DNA of 13,708 nucleotides from JBEICQ01 sp046297395 (GCA_046297395.1 JBKCNM010000028.1:1-13708); one strand, 5' to 3'; numbered from the stretch's first letter, positions 1 to 8,630 are shown. Notes: a model not told the origin generated them from the letters alone. Numbers and translations are program-made.

Positions 1-457
1 AGGCCGTGAGCCCTGTTTCGCGGTCGATGAGTTTGAGCAGAATACGGCCTTGAGAATAAGTCATGTTCTCAATGTCTTTGGTAAACTCTTTTTTGATTTC
101 CTTCTCCACGCCTCTAATTAATTTTTTTTGCTCAGGGGGTGCCATGTTTGCCATCTGCACATTGAGCTCACGCATTTTTTTTCCGGCGAGGCGGGCATAG
201 GGCAAGACCTTTTTTACATTGTAAACGAGTTTCCAGTAGTGTTTGCGCTGTTTGTTGTTTTTAAACTGGTGCGTTTCCATCACCAAAAGGGTGGGAAGGG
301 TTACGCTGGCCAGTGTATCGCCGTCAACCACAATGCCTCTGTACATTCTTGTTTGGAGGTTTACGGGGGCTTTTTCCTCATCACCAATAAGCTCGCTCTG
401 TGCAACACATGTTGCACTTGCGAACACAAGGAGGATGAGAACTGAAACGCGGAACAT
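1..457 (-). CDS. DUF4294 family exported protein, 3' end outside window
   Basis: I found this gene by reading the reverse complement. An ATG at 457 opens a frame that stays open for 152 codons to the window edge, so the C-terminus is missing. The protein begins MFRVSVLILLVFASATCVAQ, a typical signal peptide with likely cleavage before or after the Gln, so it should be exported. The mature part contains a segment 'YRGIVVDGDTLASVTLPTL' followed by a basic stretch rich in Lys and Arg and then 'TYSQGRILLKLIDRETG'. This pattern matches the Bacteroidota family DUF4294 as I remember it; the family has no known function. The gene is divergent from the LUD-cdsA operon, with 144 bases between the two starts. 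Family assignment is by recall of the pattern; reading frame and signal peptide are seen directly. Confidence 0.8.
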   Translation of the reverse strand, partial: MFRVSVLILLVFASATCVAQSELIGDEEKAPVNLQTRMYRGIVVDGDTLASVTLPTLLVMETHQFKNNKQRKHYWKLVYNVKKVLPYARLAGKKMRELNVQMANMAPPEQKKLIRGVEKEIKKEFTKDIENMTYSQGRILLKLIDRETGLTA

Positions 458-576
458 AATTGTAAAATTACAAACCTTATGCCATTTTTACGCAAGAGTT
501 GTGGAGGCAGGTTACTTGCTGAATAAACCTGTTGATAAATTCAGTTCACCAGGCCGGGCGCTTTTGTATCAAGCCA

Positions 577-584
577 TACATTTG
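577..584 (+). promoter_or_regulatory. Putative -7 box of the LUD-DUF2007-cdsA operon
   Basis: TACATTTG matches the Bacteroidota -7 consensus TAnnTTTG exactly and lies 17 bases before the ATG at 602. This predicts a 5' leader of roughly ten bases. No TTG sits at the expected -33 distance (the nearest, at 564-566, is only 10 bases upstream), so the call rests on the -7 box alone. No box of comparable quality was seen for the divergent DUF4294 gene; the nearest resemblance on the minus strand is a mismatched element around 471-479. Confidence 0.4.
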
Positions 585-601
585 TAAAAAAAATAAAGTA
601 C

Positions 602-1240
602 ATGGAAGAGAGTACTTCCCGTGAGAAGCTAATCAAGCGTGTGCGCGTTGCTCTGATGAACAAGAGAAAGGAAGCCAACAGGGAACCGGTAGCGGTGGAT
701 TATGAAACTCCCATTTTTCATATGGCGGGAGAGCCTGATGAAATTGCCTTTGCACAGCATTTTACCGAAGCGGGCGGACGCTTTGTTTTCTGTTTGGACG
801 AAGATGAGTTTATTGAAAATCTCCGATATGTCATGCGTGAGCAGGGATTCGATCATGTTTTCTGTGCAGAAGCAGGCTTGCAGCAACTCCTGGGAAACAA
901 AGGCATCTCATTTGAGCCCCAGGCAGTATCGGGCAAACCTCTTCCCATGGCAGCACTTGCCTCATGCGAACAGGCCATCGCTTCTACCGGCTCGCTTGTA
1001 GTTAGTTCACATATGCAGGGTGCGCGACTGGTGAGTGCACATTTTTCTCACCTCCTGCTCTTGTGTCACACGGCTCAGGTATCGCCCAACCACCGGGAAG
1101 CCCTGCGTAAACTCAAGTGGATGCATGCAGGCGTACTTCCTCCCTGGGTAAATATTCTCTCTCCCTCACAGCAAGCGGGAGCTCCCCACTTGTTTGTGTT
1201 TATGCTTGATGTGAATGAACCCGTGCAAAATGCGGAATAA
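602..1240 (+). CDS. LUD-domain protein (LutC/YkgG superfamily, short Bacteroidota type)
   Basis: This 212-residue protein has no signal peptide and should be cytoplasmic. The recognisable LUD core is 'ASTGSLVVSS' at residues 127-136, preceded by 'ALASCEQAI' and followed by a hydrophobic strand around 148-155. The C-terminus ends in a strand 'HLFVFMLD'. The canonical LutC segment with GPS and TAD(I)E residues is not present. The protein instead resembles the short LUD paralogues that in many Bacteroidota sit between ftsH and cdsA. A role in lactate oxidation, the function of true LutABC, is therefore doubtful, and no lutA or lutB is nearby. Its TAA stop overlaps the ATG of the next gene in TAATG, so translation is probably coupled with the DUF2007 and cdsA genes. 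The exact function is unknown. Confidence 0.8.
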   Translation: MEESTSREKLIKRVRVALMNKRKEANREPVAVDYETPIFHMAGEPDEIAFAQHFTEAGGRFVFCLDEDEFIENLRYVMREQGFDHVFCAEAGLQQLLGNKGISFEPQAVSGKPLPMAALASCEQAIASTGSLVVSSHMQGARLVSAHFSHLLLLCHTAQVSPNHREALRKLKWMHAGVLPPWVNILSPSQQAGAPHLFVFMLDVNEPVQNAE

Positions 1241-1452
1241 TGGAAAAAGACTGGGTAAAAATCATGTCTGATGCTTCCCCGGCAAACATCCTGCTTATGC
1301 AGGGAAAACTTCTCGAACAGGATATTCATTCAGTAGTTATAGATAAAAAAGACCACGCTTACCAGATGTTCGGAGAATCGGAGCTGTATGTGCACCGCTC
1401 TCAGGTTGTGATGGCATTGCATACCTTAAACCTGTCCGGAAATGGAGACTAA
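1240..1452 (+). CDS. DUF2007 family small protein (putative signal-transducing)
   Basis: This 70-residue soluble protein begins MEKDWVKIMSDASPANILLM. It shows the DUF2007 pattern: a Trp near the N-terminus, a helix 'NILLMQGKLLEQDIHSVVIDKK', then 'FGESELYVHRSQVVMAL'. The family is annotated only as a putative signal-transducing protein, and the fold is ferredoxin-like in family descriptions. The ATG shares its A with the stop of the LUD gene. The 3' end overlaps cdsA by 11 bases, so the three genes should be one translationally coupled operon. This placement suggests a role connected with membrane or phospholipid metabolism, but that is inference from context only. Confidence 0.82.
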   Translation: MEKDWVKIMSDASPANILLMQGKLLEQDIHSVVIDKKDHAYQMFGESELYVHRSQVVMALHTLNLSGNGD

Positions 1453-2278
1453 GCGTTCGGTATTTGTTACCCGCACTGTAACTGCAGCCGGATTTGTTGC
1501 CGTGATGATGGGTTGTGTGAGTTTTCATGTATACACCTTCGGTTTGCTGCTTTTTGCGGTGGTCATCTTTTCCCTGCTTGAATATTACCGGGTGTTGCAG
1601 CCAAGGATTCATGCCTATCAGCAAGTGCTGATAACAGTGTTGGGCGGTCTGCTCTTCTTCCTGCATTTTTCTCATGCATTTTTGTTTCCGGTGCCCCACT
1701 TGCAGGAACTGGTTTATTGCATGCTGCTTTTGCCTTTTGTACCTGAGTTGTTTCAGGGAGAAAAAGCCTCTATGCTCTCTGCTGCATTGGCATCTATGGG
1801 CATTCTTTACATCGCCGTGCCATTCGGTCTCATGTGTTTGATGAGTGGTCATGATGCTCATCCCGAAACCTATCGTCCTGACCTTTTTTTGGGCATGCTC
1901 TTTTCAGTATGGATCAACGATACCTTTGCCTACCTCACGGGGAGCCTGATTGGTAAAACACCTCTGGCACCCCATCTCTCTCCAAAAAAAACCATTGAAG
2001 GTACCCTTGGAGGCATTGCAGCTGCGATGGCAGCAGGATTTGTTTTTCCATATTTTTTGGGAGGGATGACCTCCCTTCAATGGATGGGATTGGCAGCCTT
2101 AACGGCTTTGGCAGGAACCCTCGGGGACTTGGTGGAGTCGCTCTTCAAGCGCAACCTGGGAATCAAGGATAGCGGTACCCTCTTGCCCGGTCATGGAGGA
2201 CTGCTCGATCGTTTTGATTCCCTGATGTATGCCGCCCCATTTGTGTATGCATTCCTTAAAATTGCTGAAATTCTATGA
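1442..2278 (+). CDS. cdsA: Phosphatidate cytidylyltransferase (CDP-diacylglycerol synthase)
   Basis: This 278-residue integral inner-membrane enzyme makes CDP-diacylglycerol from phosphatidate and CTP, the branch point to all bacterial phospholipids. The CDP-transferase signature is complete near the C-terminus (residues 233-259): SLFKR, then IKDSG, then LPGHGG, then LLDRFD. It includes the Lys-Asp and Asp-Arg-x-Asp residues that bind metal and substrate in the family. A second conserved block lies at about 158-191: INDTFAYLTG, a GK pair, SPKKTIEG and GG. Several hydrophobic segments precede and separate these blocks (about 14-47, 60-82, 87-100, 110-134, 192-206 and 210-228). The length is normal for the family. 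The start overlaps the DUF2007 gene by 11 bases. In many Bacteroidota psd follows cdsA; here a glutamate dehydrogenase does. Confidence 0.96.
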   Translation: METKRSVFVTRTVTAAGFVAVMMGCVSFHVYTFGLLLFAVVIFSLLEYYRVLQPRIHAYQQVLITVLGGLLFFLHFSHAFLFPVPHLQELVYCMLLLPFVPELFQGEKASMLSAALASMGILYIAVPFGLMCLMSGHDAHPETYRPDLFLGMLFSVWINDTFAYLTGSLIGKTPLAPHLSPKKTIEGTLGGIAAAMAAGFVFPYFLGGMTSLQWMGLAALTALAGTLGDLVESLFKRNLGIKDSGTLLPGHGGLLDRFDSLMYAAPFVYAFLKIAEIL

Positions 2279-2306
2279 CAATATTTTTTTAACCCACTCC
2301 TTTCTC

Positions 2307-2314
2307 TAATTTCG
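2307..2314 (+). promoter_or_regulatory. Possible -7 box for the glutamate dehydrogenase gene
   Basis: TAATTTCG matches the Bacteroidota -7 consensus TAnnTTTG at all but one base and lies 29 bases before the ATG at 2343, in the 64-base gap after cdsA. No clear TTG is found at the -33 distance. No terminator hairpin was seen in the gap, so readthrough from cdsA is also possible. Confidence 0.25.
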
Positions 2315-2342
2315 CCCGCCGCATCAATAGCGCCATAGATTT

Positions 2343-3635
2343 ATGCCAAAATCAACGACCAAACAAAATCCGAAGTCATCAGACACCGTGCAACACACCA
2401 GTATGTTCGAAGAAGTGATGGCACGCCTCGACATCGCTGTCGATAAACTTAAACTCTCACAAAATGCATCCGCAGTCATTCGTCATCCCCAGAAAATGGT
2501 GATGGTGAGTCTGCCTGTGCAAATGGACGATGGCAGCATTCGGGTATTTGAAGGATACCGGGTGGTGCACAGCACCCATTTGGGTCCCAGCAAGGGAGGC
2601 ATCCGCTACGCCACCGATGTAAATCTCGACGAGGTGAAGGCGCTGGCAGCATGGATGACCTTTAAATGTGCAGTGGCCAATATCCCTTACGGAGGCGCAA
2701 AAGGCGGCATAAACTGCGATCCGCGTCTGCTTTCTGTGGGCGAGCTCGAAAGGCTTACACGCGCCTATGCCAATGCCATGCAGGATGTGTTTGGCGTAAA
2801 TAAAGATATTCCTGCCCCCGACATGGGAACCGGCAAACGCGAGATGGCATGGATTCTCGACGAATACAATAAAACCAAAGGAGAAGATTCACCGGGTGTA
2901 GTAACCGGAAAACCCATCACGCTGGGAGGATCACAGGGCCGAGAAGCGGCTACCGGAAGAGGGGTGATGATTTCTACCCTGGTGGCGATGAAAAAATTAG
3001 GTATCGATCGCCGCAAGGCTACTGCCGTTGTGCAGGGCTTTGGTAATGTGGGTTCCAATGCCGCCGAACTGCTCGATAAACAAGGCATCAAGGTAATTGC
3101 CATCAGCGATGCTCACTGCGGTATTTATAATGAAAAAGGAGTGGACATACACAAAGCCATTCAATATTCACGCGCCAACAAAAATTCCCTGAAAGGATTT
3201 TCGGGTGGAGAAGAAATCTCCAATGCCGATCTCCTCTTGCTCGACACCGATGTGCTGGTGCCGGCTGCTATTCAGGGAGTGATTACCGAAAAAAACGCAA
3301 ACCTCATCAAAGCCAAACTCATCGTGGAAGGAGCCAATGGCCCCACCGAAGCGGCTGCAGATAAAATTCTTCAGGACAAAGGCATCACCGTTGTACCTGA
3401 TATCCTTGCCAACGGAGGAGGCGTAACGGTCTCTTATTTTGAATGGGTGCAAAACAAATACGGACATTACTGGACCGAGGATGAAGTAAATGCCAAGCAT
3501 GATGCGTCCATGACTGCCGCCTTTGAAAATGTTTGGTTCAATGCACATCAGTACAAAACAAGTATGCGTATTGGTGCCTACATCACCGCACTCAAGAAAC
3601 TCGAAAAAGCCATCTCTTACAGAGGCAGATTTTAA
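2343..3635 (+). CDS. Glutamate dehydrogenase, hexameric NAD type (Glu/Leu/Phe/Val dehydrogenase family)
   Basis: This 430-residue cytoplasmic enzyme interconverts glutamate with 2-oxoglutarate and ammonia. The family signature is intact: 'GPSKGGIRYA' with substrate-binding Lys84, 'TFKCA' with Lys108, 'IPYGGAKGGI' with catalytic Lys120, and 'PAPDMGT' with catalytic Asp160. The Rossmann nucleotide-binding loop is 'GFGNVGS' at 232-238. An Asp at 256 (in 'AISDAHCGIY') sits at the end of the next strand, which usually goes with NAD rather than NADP. 'GGVTVSYFEWVQN' around 359-371 carries the Ser that contacts the glutamate gamma-carboxylate in GDHs, which favours glutamate over leucine as substrate. 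The length is typical of RocG/GudB-like enzymes. The first 20 residues are a polar tail that aligns poorly with the family; the ATG at 2343 is nevertheless the first in frame and is kept. Confidence 0.95.
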   Translation: MPKSTTKQNPKSSDTVQHTSMFEEVMARLDIAVDKLKLSQNASAVIRHPQKMVMVSLPVQMDDGSIRVFEGYRVVHSTHLGPSKGGIRYATDVNLDEVKALAAWMTFKCAVANIPYGGAKGGINCDPRLLSVGELERLTRAYANAMQDVFGVNKDIPAPDMGTGKREMAWILDEYNKTKGEDSPGVVTGKPITLGGSQGREAATGRGVMISTLVAMKKLGIDRRKATAVVQGFGNVGSNAAELLDKQGIKVIAISDAHCGIYNEKGVDIHKAIQYSRANKNSLKGFSGGEEISNADLLLLDTDVLVPAAIQGVITEKNANLIKAKLIVEGANGPTEAAADKILQDKGITVVPDILANGGGVTVSYFEWVQNKYGHYWTEDEVNAKHDASMTAAFENVWFNAHQYKTSMRIGAYITALKKLEKAISYRGRF

Positions 3636-3656
3636 TCTGCAGCATTGCATCATCCG

Positions 3657-3705
3657 ACAGGGCTGCAATAATGTTAACAGGGCTGCGTTCATAAATCGCA
3701 GCTGC
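3657..3705. repeat. GCTGC-rich direct repeats and a hairpin after the glutamate dehydrogenase gene
   Basis: The 119-base gap after glutamate dehydrogenase contains ACAGGGCTGC twice (3657-3666 and 3677-3686, a 20-base period). The second copy runs into an inverted repeat, GCTGCG (3682-3687) with CGCAGC (3697-3702) around a 9-base AT-rich loop. A palindrome GCAGCTGC overlaps at 3698-3705. It could act as a transcription terminator or RNA-stabilising structure, but no T tract follows the hairpin. Further downstream TACTTTTA (3734-3741) resembles a -7 promoter box with one mismatch, 14 bases before the next ATG. Confidence 0.4.
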
Positions 3706-3754
3706 AAGTTTCCTGAGCAACATTACGCCGCCCTACTTTTAATCGGTTTTAAAG

Positions 3755-6700
3755 ATGCATTCCGGCAATCCCCTATACAGGTATTTACTGTTTCTTACCC
3801 TCGCGGTATTTTTGAATACCGCACAGGCACAACGCACTGCCCTTTACCAAAGCAGGCTCTATTCCTATGCGCAGATGCAAAAAGCATTTGATGCAGGTCG
3901 CTATGCTGAAGCACAGCAGGGATTTGCTGAGATGCAAAGTGGCTTTCATCCTCAAACACCCGAATATGTGGGTTGTGAGTATTACAAAGCGATGTGTGCT
4001 TTTGAGCTCTTTAATGAGGATGCTGAATTTCTCCTCAAAAATTTTTCTTCTCGCTTTCCCGACAGCGACTGGGCAGAACAAGTGAAGTTTAGTCTCGGCA
4101 ATCTCTATTACCGAAGAAAAGAATACAAGAAAGCCATTGCTGCCTACCTTGAAACAAAAGTGAATGCACTTTCCACCGAACGACGAAACGAGTATCATTT
4201 TAAGTTGGGATATTCTTGGTTTGTCAGGGAAGATTTTGAAAAGGCCAAGCCATTGTTTGCTGAAGTAAAAGACATCCGCAATGAATATGCACCTGCGGCC
4301 ACCTATTACTTCTCTCATATCTGCTACCTTGAAGGCAAATACAGCACAGCCCTTGAAGGCTTTAAAAAGTTTAGCACCAAAACCGGCTTTGGGCAGGTGG
4401 TTCCTTACTACATCGTTCAAATCTATTACCTGCAGCAACGATATGAAGAAGCTATTGAATACGGCAGCCGCATGCTCGACTCCATTCCGGAGAAAAGAGC
4501 GGTGGGCCTGTACAGGATTATCGGAGATGCCTATGCAAAAACCAAGCAGTACGAAAAGGCATTGCCCTATCTTGAGAAATTTTTAAAAACAAATCCTGTT
4601 CTCGACCGCAAAGATTATTTTGGTTTTGCCTATGTGTACCTGCAACTCGGGCAGTGTAAAAATGCATCAGCATACCTCAGAAAATGCATCACGCAGACAG
4701 CAGACAGCATCAACCAGCTGTCCTGGTATTACCTTGGAAAATGTGAACTTGAGGCCGGCAACCGCAAGGAGGCAAGAAATGCGTTTGGTAGTTCATGCAA
4801 GCTGAGACTCGACGAAATGGTGAGAGAAAATGCATTGTTTAACTATGCCAAACTTTCTTATGAACTGGACCAAGATCCTTTCCATGATGCGATTAAATCC
4901 TTGCGGAATTTTTTAAATGAATACCCTTCTTCCGACAAGTATACCGAAGCCTTTGATCTTTTGGTGAATGCGCTTCTTCGTTCCAAAAACTATTCGGAAG
5001 CCCTTCAAGTGATTGCCGGCATACGCAAGAAAACCCCGGCGCTCGAAAAGGCAGAAGCCACACTCAATTACCTGCGTGCCACAGAGCTCTTTAACAACAG
5101 CCGCTTTTCCGAGAGCCTTGCTTATTATCAGAAGGTACATCCGTATGGAGGCGATAACAAGCTTGTGGCCTCTTCCATTTATTGGCACGCAGAAGCCTGC
5201 TACAGGCTCAACCGAAATGATTCTGCCACCGCAGGTTTTACTCGTTTTCTGAATGCTCCCGGAGCCGCTCTCACACCTGTGTACCATGAAGCCTATTACG
5301 CGCTTGGTTATTGTTACTTTAAAAAGAAAGACTTCAAACAGGCATCCGCTTCTTTCCGCAATTACCTTTCACTGGCTGAGGGTGAAAACCTGGTCAAGTT
5401 TAATGATGCAGCAGTGAGGGTGGGCGATTTGTTTTTTGTGGATCGCAGATTCACTGAGGCGCTGGATTATTATGCGATGGTAAAAGGACCTGCTCAGGCA
5501 GATTACATCCAGTTTCAACGCGCTGTCATCTATGGCTTGCAAGGCAAAACGCCCGAAAAAACTGCCGGGTTGCTTGCACTTGTCAACGGCATAAAAAAAT
5601 CTGCTTACCTCGATGATGCGCTTTATGAGTTGGCCGATTGTTATCTCATCATGAACAAAAACAGTGAGGCTCTCGAAACCTTTAAGCGACTGATGACCGA
5701 ACATCCCTCAAGTCCTTTTGTGAAAAGAGCACAAGTAAAAATTGCCCTCATCTATTCCAATACAGATCAGGATGACCTTGCCATTCAGTCTTACCGCGAC
5801 CTGGTTACGCAGTATCCAAACACACCGGAAGCTATACAGGCTGTTGCATCCATGCGTGAGATTTATGTAAATGCCGGAAAAGTTTCGGAGTTCGAATCAT
5901 TTGTCAATACCGTTCCATCCCTTAATTATCCGCGTGCAGCTATTGATTCGGCTGCTTATGAAGCAGCTGAGCTCAAGTACATGAAAGGCGATTGTGAAGG
6001 CGCTGCAGCCGATTTCAAAGGATACCTGAAAAAGTATGAATCGCCTTTGTTCAGGCTTAATGCATTGTATTTTCTCGCAGAGTGTAATTTTAAATTAAAC
6101 CGGCAGGCCGATGCGCTGGAAGCCTATGCACAAGTGGGACATATGCCTTATCATTCTTACACTGAGCGTTCGGTTACCCGTGCTGCCAGCCTTGCCTTTA
6201 CTCTTCAGCAATACGACTCAGCCTATTTCTGGTATCGCCGGATGGGCGAACTGATGTCGGCACCTCAATCACAGTTTGATGCCCTGATGGGAAAATATCG
6301 TTGTGCACTTCAATTGGGTGCAGACGAAGAGGTTGTGAAGCTTGCCAACCAGTTGATAGAGCATGAAAAAACTTCTCCTGAGTTTCGCTACGAATGCATG
6401 CTTAACCGAGCCAAGCGCCTGCTTGCATCAGGGAATGATTCCACAGCTGTAAATGATTTTCAGGTGATAAGCAGAAACAGCAAAACAGCAAAAAGTGCTG
6501 AGGCAAGTTATTGTTTGGCAGAACATTTTCTCAGGAAGAACAGGCAGGAGGCATGCATCGCACAACTGGAGATAATCATCAACCAAGATCCTTCTTATGA
6601 CTTCTGGGTAACCAAAGCTTACTTTATGTATGCTGTGATTTTTGAGATGCGCAATGACCGTTTTAATCAGAGGCAAACACTACAAAGTATTGCAGACCAT

Positions 6701-6859
6701 TCTGAGGATCCTGCATTTGTAAATGAGGCCCGCAAACTCCTACAGGCGATTGATGAAAAAGAAAAAGAAGAGATGGAAAAACGCAGACAGGAGTACCAGG
6801 AAATACAATTTGATTCTAACTCAATCCGAGACAATGATTTGTTTGAAGAAATACGCTAA
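3755..6859 (+). CDS. Large exported TPR-repeat protein, probably periplasmic
   Basis: This 1034-residue protein starts with a signal peptide (residues 1-25: positive Arg9, a hydrophobic core LLFLTLAVFL, cleavage after 'TAQA'). Almost all of the rest is a solenoid of TPR or TPR-like units; I count more than twenty. Clear examples are 'SLGNLYYRRKEYKKAIAAY', 'RIIGDAYAKTKQYEKALPYL', 'ALGYCYFKKKDFKQASASF' and 'YELADCYLIMNKNSEALETF'. The last ~30 residues are highly charged (EKEKEEMEKRRQE) and probably helical. TPR solenoids bind proteins, so a scaffold role in the periplasm is likely, but no enzymatic function is indicated. The 3' end overlaps the start of the beta-barrel gene by 26 bases, so the two are probably made together and may interact. 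The type is widespread in Bacteroidota; I know of no established function. YbgF/CpoB and BamD are much shorter. Confidence 0.88.
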   Translation: MHSGNPLYRYLLFLTLAVFLNTAQAQRTALYQSRLYSYAQMQKAFDAGRYAEAQQGFAEMQSGFHPQTPEYVGCEYYKAMCAFELFNEDAEFLLKNFSSRFPDSDWAEQVKFSLGNLYYRRKEYKKAIAAYLETKVNALSTERRNEYHFKLGYSWFVREDFEKAKPLFAEVKDIRNEYAPAATYYFSHICYLEGKYSTALEGFKKFSTKTGFGQVVPYYIVQIYYLQQRYEEAIEYGSRMLDSIPEKRAVGLYRIIGDAYAKTKQYEKALPYLEKFLKTNPVLDRKDYFGFAYVYLQLGQCKNASAYLRKCITQTADSINQLSWYYLGKCELEAGNRKEARNAFGSSCKLRLDEMVRENALFNYAKLSYELDQDPFHDAIKSLRNFLNEYPSSDKYTEAFDLLVNALLRSKNYSEALQVIAGIRKKTPALEKAEATLNYLRATELFNNSRFSESLAYYQKVHPYGGDNKLVASSIYWHAEACYRLNRNDSATAGFTRFLNAPGAALTPVYHEAYYALGYCYFKKKDFKQASASFRNYLSLAEGENLVKFNDAAVRVGDLFFVDRRFTEALDYYAMVKGPAQADYIQFQRAVIYGLQGKTPEKTAGLLALVNGIKKSAYLDDALYELADCYLIMNKNSEALETFKRLMTEHPSSPFVKRAQVKIALIYSNTDQDDLAIQSYRDLVTQYPNTPEAIQAVASMREIYVNAGKVSEFESFVNTVPSLNYPRAAIDSAAYEAAELKYMKGDCEGAAADFKGYLKKYESPLFRLNALYFLAECNFKLNRQADALEAYAQVGHMPYHSYTERSVTRAASLAFTLQQYDSAYFWYRRMGELMSAPQSQFDALMGKYRCALQLGADEEVVKLANQLIEHEKTSPEFRYECMLNRAKRLLASGNDSTAVNDFQVISRNSKTAKSAEASYCLAEHFLRKNRQEACIAQLEIIINQDPSYDFWVTKAYFMYAVIFEMRNDRFNQRQTLQSIADHSEDPAFVNEARKLLQAIDEKEKEEMEKRRQEYQEIQFDSNSIRDNDLFEEIR

Positions 6860-8582
6860 GTACTTATTCTTGTTCTTTTGTGTTCCTATGGGTACAATGG
6901 CGCAGGGACAAGGCATCGGCAATGAGCAGGTAAACATCGTGCAGGAATACAAGCCCGTGATCACACCTGCTGAGAAAATCACCTCCAACCCTGATTACAG
7001 AGATACAATTCCACCTGCACCTGCACTGAAGTATGGATTTGTTGACCGCAAACCTGAGTATCGCTTCAGACCCGATACCATCAAGGCTGCAAGGATGAAG
7101 GGAGAGCCTTTATCGAAAATTTTTCCCGGATTGTTGCGCATAGGAGGGGGCAATTACAATACCTTTTTTGCCGATGTAAAATATTTGTCTCAGCGCTCTA
7201 AAACATGGCAGTATGGCATGGAGGCAAAGCATCTTTCCTCCTCCTATATGGCAATGGATTATGGTCGTGCCGGATTCAGCGACAACCGTTTGCAAGCACA
7301 CGGAAAATACATTAGCGACAAGTACAGCATTTCTTCTGCCTTGAGTTATGCGAGGGAAGCCAATCGTTTTTATTCATATACCATACCAACGCTACCTATC
7401 GATTTCAATCCTGAAAAAGACAGGAACGAATTTCATTACAATATCCTGGAATGGAAGGCTGCACTCAGAGGCAATGTGATTGACAGCAGCAGCCTCAAAC
7501 ACCATGAAGCATTTATGTATCGCAGGACTTGGGGCAGCAACGGATTGCATGAAAACCAGTTTGATTTTTCTACCCGTCTGGAGAAGTCTATGGGCAAGGA
7601 TCTTTATGGAGCCACCTTTTCTGTGAGTCACTTTTCTACAGGAGGCATCAGTGTTTATCGTCCCAACATGCCTCAATTAAGCTCTTCATCTCCCAAAGAA
7701 CTGATTGCACAGCTCAATCCATCGGTACAGCTAAGGGGAAAGAACCTGGTTGCGGAATTGGGACTTAAAGCTTTTTTGGCATTCAATGAAGGTCGCTTCC
7801 GGCTTGCGCCGGATGTTTCAGTAAGGTACAAGGTATTTCAGGATTACCTCAATGCTTACCTTTTTCTGGGTGGTGGATTGGCAAGAAACAGTCTGCACAG
7901 CATCATCACCGACAATCCTTTTCTCGGTTATACAAACAACATCTCTAATGCTTACACACCCATCGATGCAAGTCTGGGTTTGAAAGGAAAATTTGTTCAT
8001 CATTTCTACTGGGATCTTTCTGTGCGCTACCGCATGGTGCAAAACATGTTGCTGTTTACCGGCTATTCACAGCTTGTTGGCACCGACCCTTCCTTATCTG
8101 CAATATACTTTTACCCGGTGAACAGGTTCACTACGGTGCTCGACAATGTGAGCCGCAGCTCTATCCAATTGATGCTTCATTATAAAGGATTCAAAGGGTT
8201 CGACATAGGCATGAGGGCTGCATACCATCAGTTTACCACCGAAACGCAATCCCGCCCGTGGTATCAGCCGGATGCTGAAGGAAATCTCTGGATTTCATAT
8301 GTGCACAATGAAAAGGCAGATGCAAGATTTGATTTGATTTACAGAGGTAACACCTACGGAACCACCTCCAATCTTTCGTCATTTCAGGGCATCACCCTCA
8401 CACAAAATACCTTTTTCATCAAGGCATATCCTGATATCAATTTCACCTTTAACTACCATCACAACAAACGGCTTGGTTTTTTTGCAAGGGCGTGTAATAT
8501 CATTGGTGCAAGATACCAGCGATGGCTTGAATTTCCCACACAGTCGTTTAATATCCAGGCCGGCTTGCAGTTTGTATACTGA
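6834..8582 (+). CDS. Outer-membrane beta-barrel protein, plug-less TonB-receptor-like, partner of the TPR protein
   Basis: I place the start at ATG 6834, not at the ATG at 6723 that opens the frame. From 6834 the protein begins MICLKKYAKYLFLFFCVPMG and continues to a cleavage site at 'GTMA' (after residue 23). The upstream alternative would put a lysine-rich tail ahead of the signal peptide and lies deep inside the TPR gene. The product has 582 residues. A conserved periplasmic-facing N-terminal motif 'VQEYKPVITPAEKI' (36-49) is followed by a Pro-rich link. From about residue 100 there are many alternating amphipathic strands with aromatic girdles, ending in an aromatic residue (LQFVY), the usual barrel-assembly signal. 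No TonB plug domain or TonB box is visible. Such proteins are often labelled TonB-dependent receptor in Bacteroidota, but the missing plug argues against uptake by that mechanism. A pore or anchor working with the TPR protein is an inference. Confidence 0.82.
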   Translation: MICLKKYAKYLFLFFCVPMGTMAQGQGIGNEQVNIVQEYKPVITPAEKITSNPDYRDTIPPAPALKYGFVDRKPEYRFRPDTIKAARMKGEPLSKIFPGLLRIGGGNYNTFFADVKYLSQRSKTWQYGMEAKHLSSSYMAMDYGRAGFSDNRLQAHGKYISDKYSISSALSYAREANRFYSYTIPTLPIDFNPEKDRNEFHYNILEWKAALRGNVIDSSSLKHHEAFMYRRTWGSNGLHENQFDFSTRLEKSMGKDLYGATFSVSHFSTGGISVYRPNMPQLSSSSPKELIAQLNPSVQLRGKNLVAELGLKAFLAFNEGRFRLAPDVSVRYKVFQDYLNAYLFLGGGLARNSLHSIITDNPFLGYTNNISNAYTPIDASLGLKGKFVHHFYWDLSVRYRMVQNMLLFTGYSQLVGTDPSLSAIYFYPVNRFTTVLDNVSRSSIQLMLHYKGFKGFDIGMRAAYHQFTTETQSRPWYQPDAEGNLWISYVHNEKADARFDLIYRGNTYGTTSNLSSFQGITLTQNTFFIKAYPDINFTFNYHHNKRLGFFARACNIIGARYQRWLEFPTQSFNIQAGLQFVY

Positions 8583-8630
8583 TGCATGGAACTTTTTGCA
8601 GAGCACTTTTTCATCAAATCAAAAGACAAT

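Noticed and set aside
128..587. Plus-strand open frames at 128-445 and 243-587
   Set aside because: They lie antisense to, or run off the end of, the DUF4294 gene, which has a clear signal peptide and family pattern on the minus strand.
6723..6833. Longer N-terminus for the barrel protein starting at 6723
   Set aside because: It would add 37 polar, lysine-rich residues in front of a good signal peptide and is shadow sequence of the TPR gene.
3755..6859. TPR protein as CpoB/YbgF or BamD
   Set aside because: It is several times longer than either, has more than twenty TPR-like units, lacks a lipobox Cys, and there are no tol-pal genes nearby.
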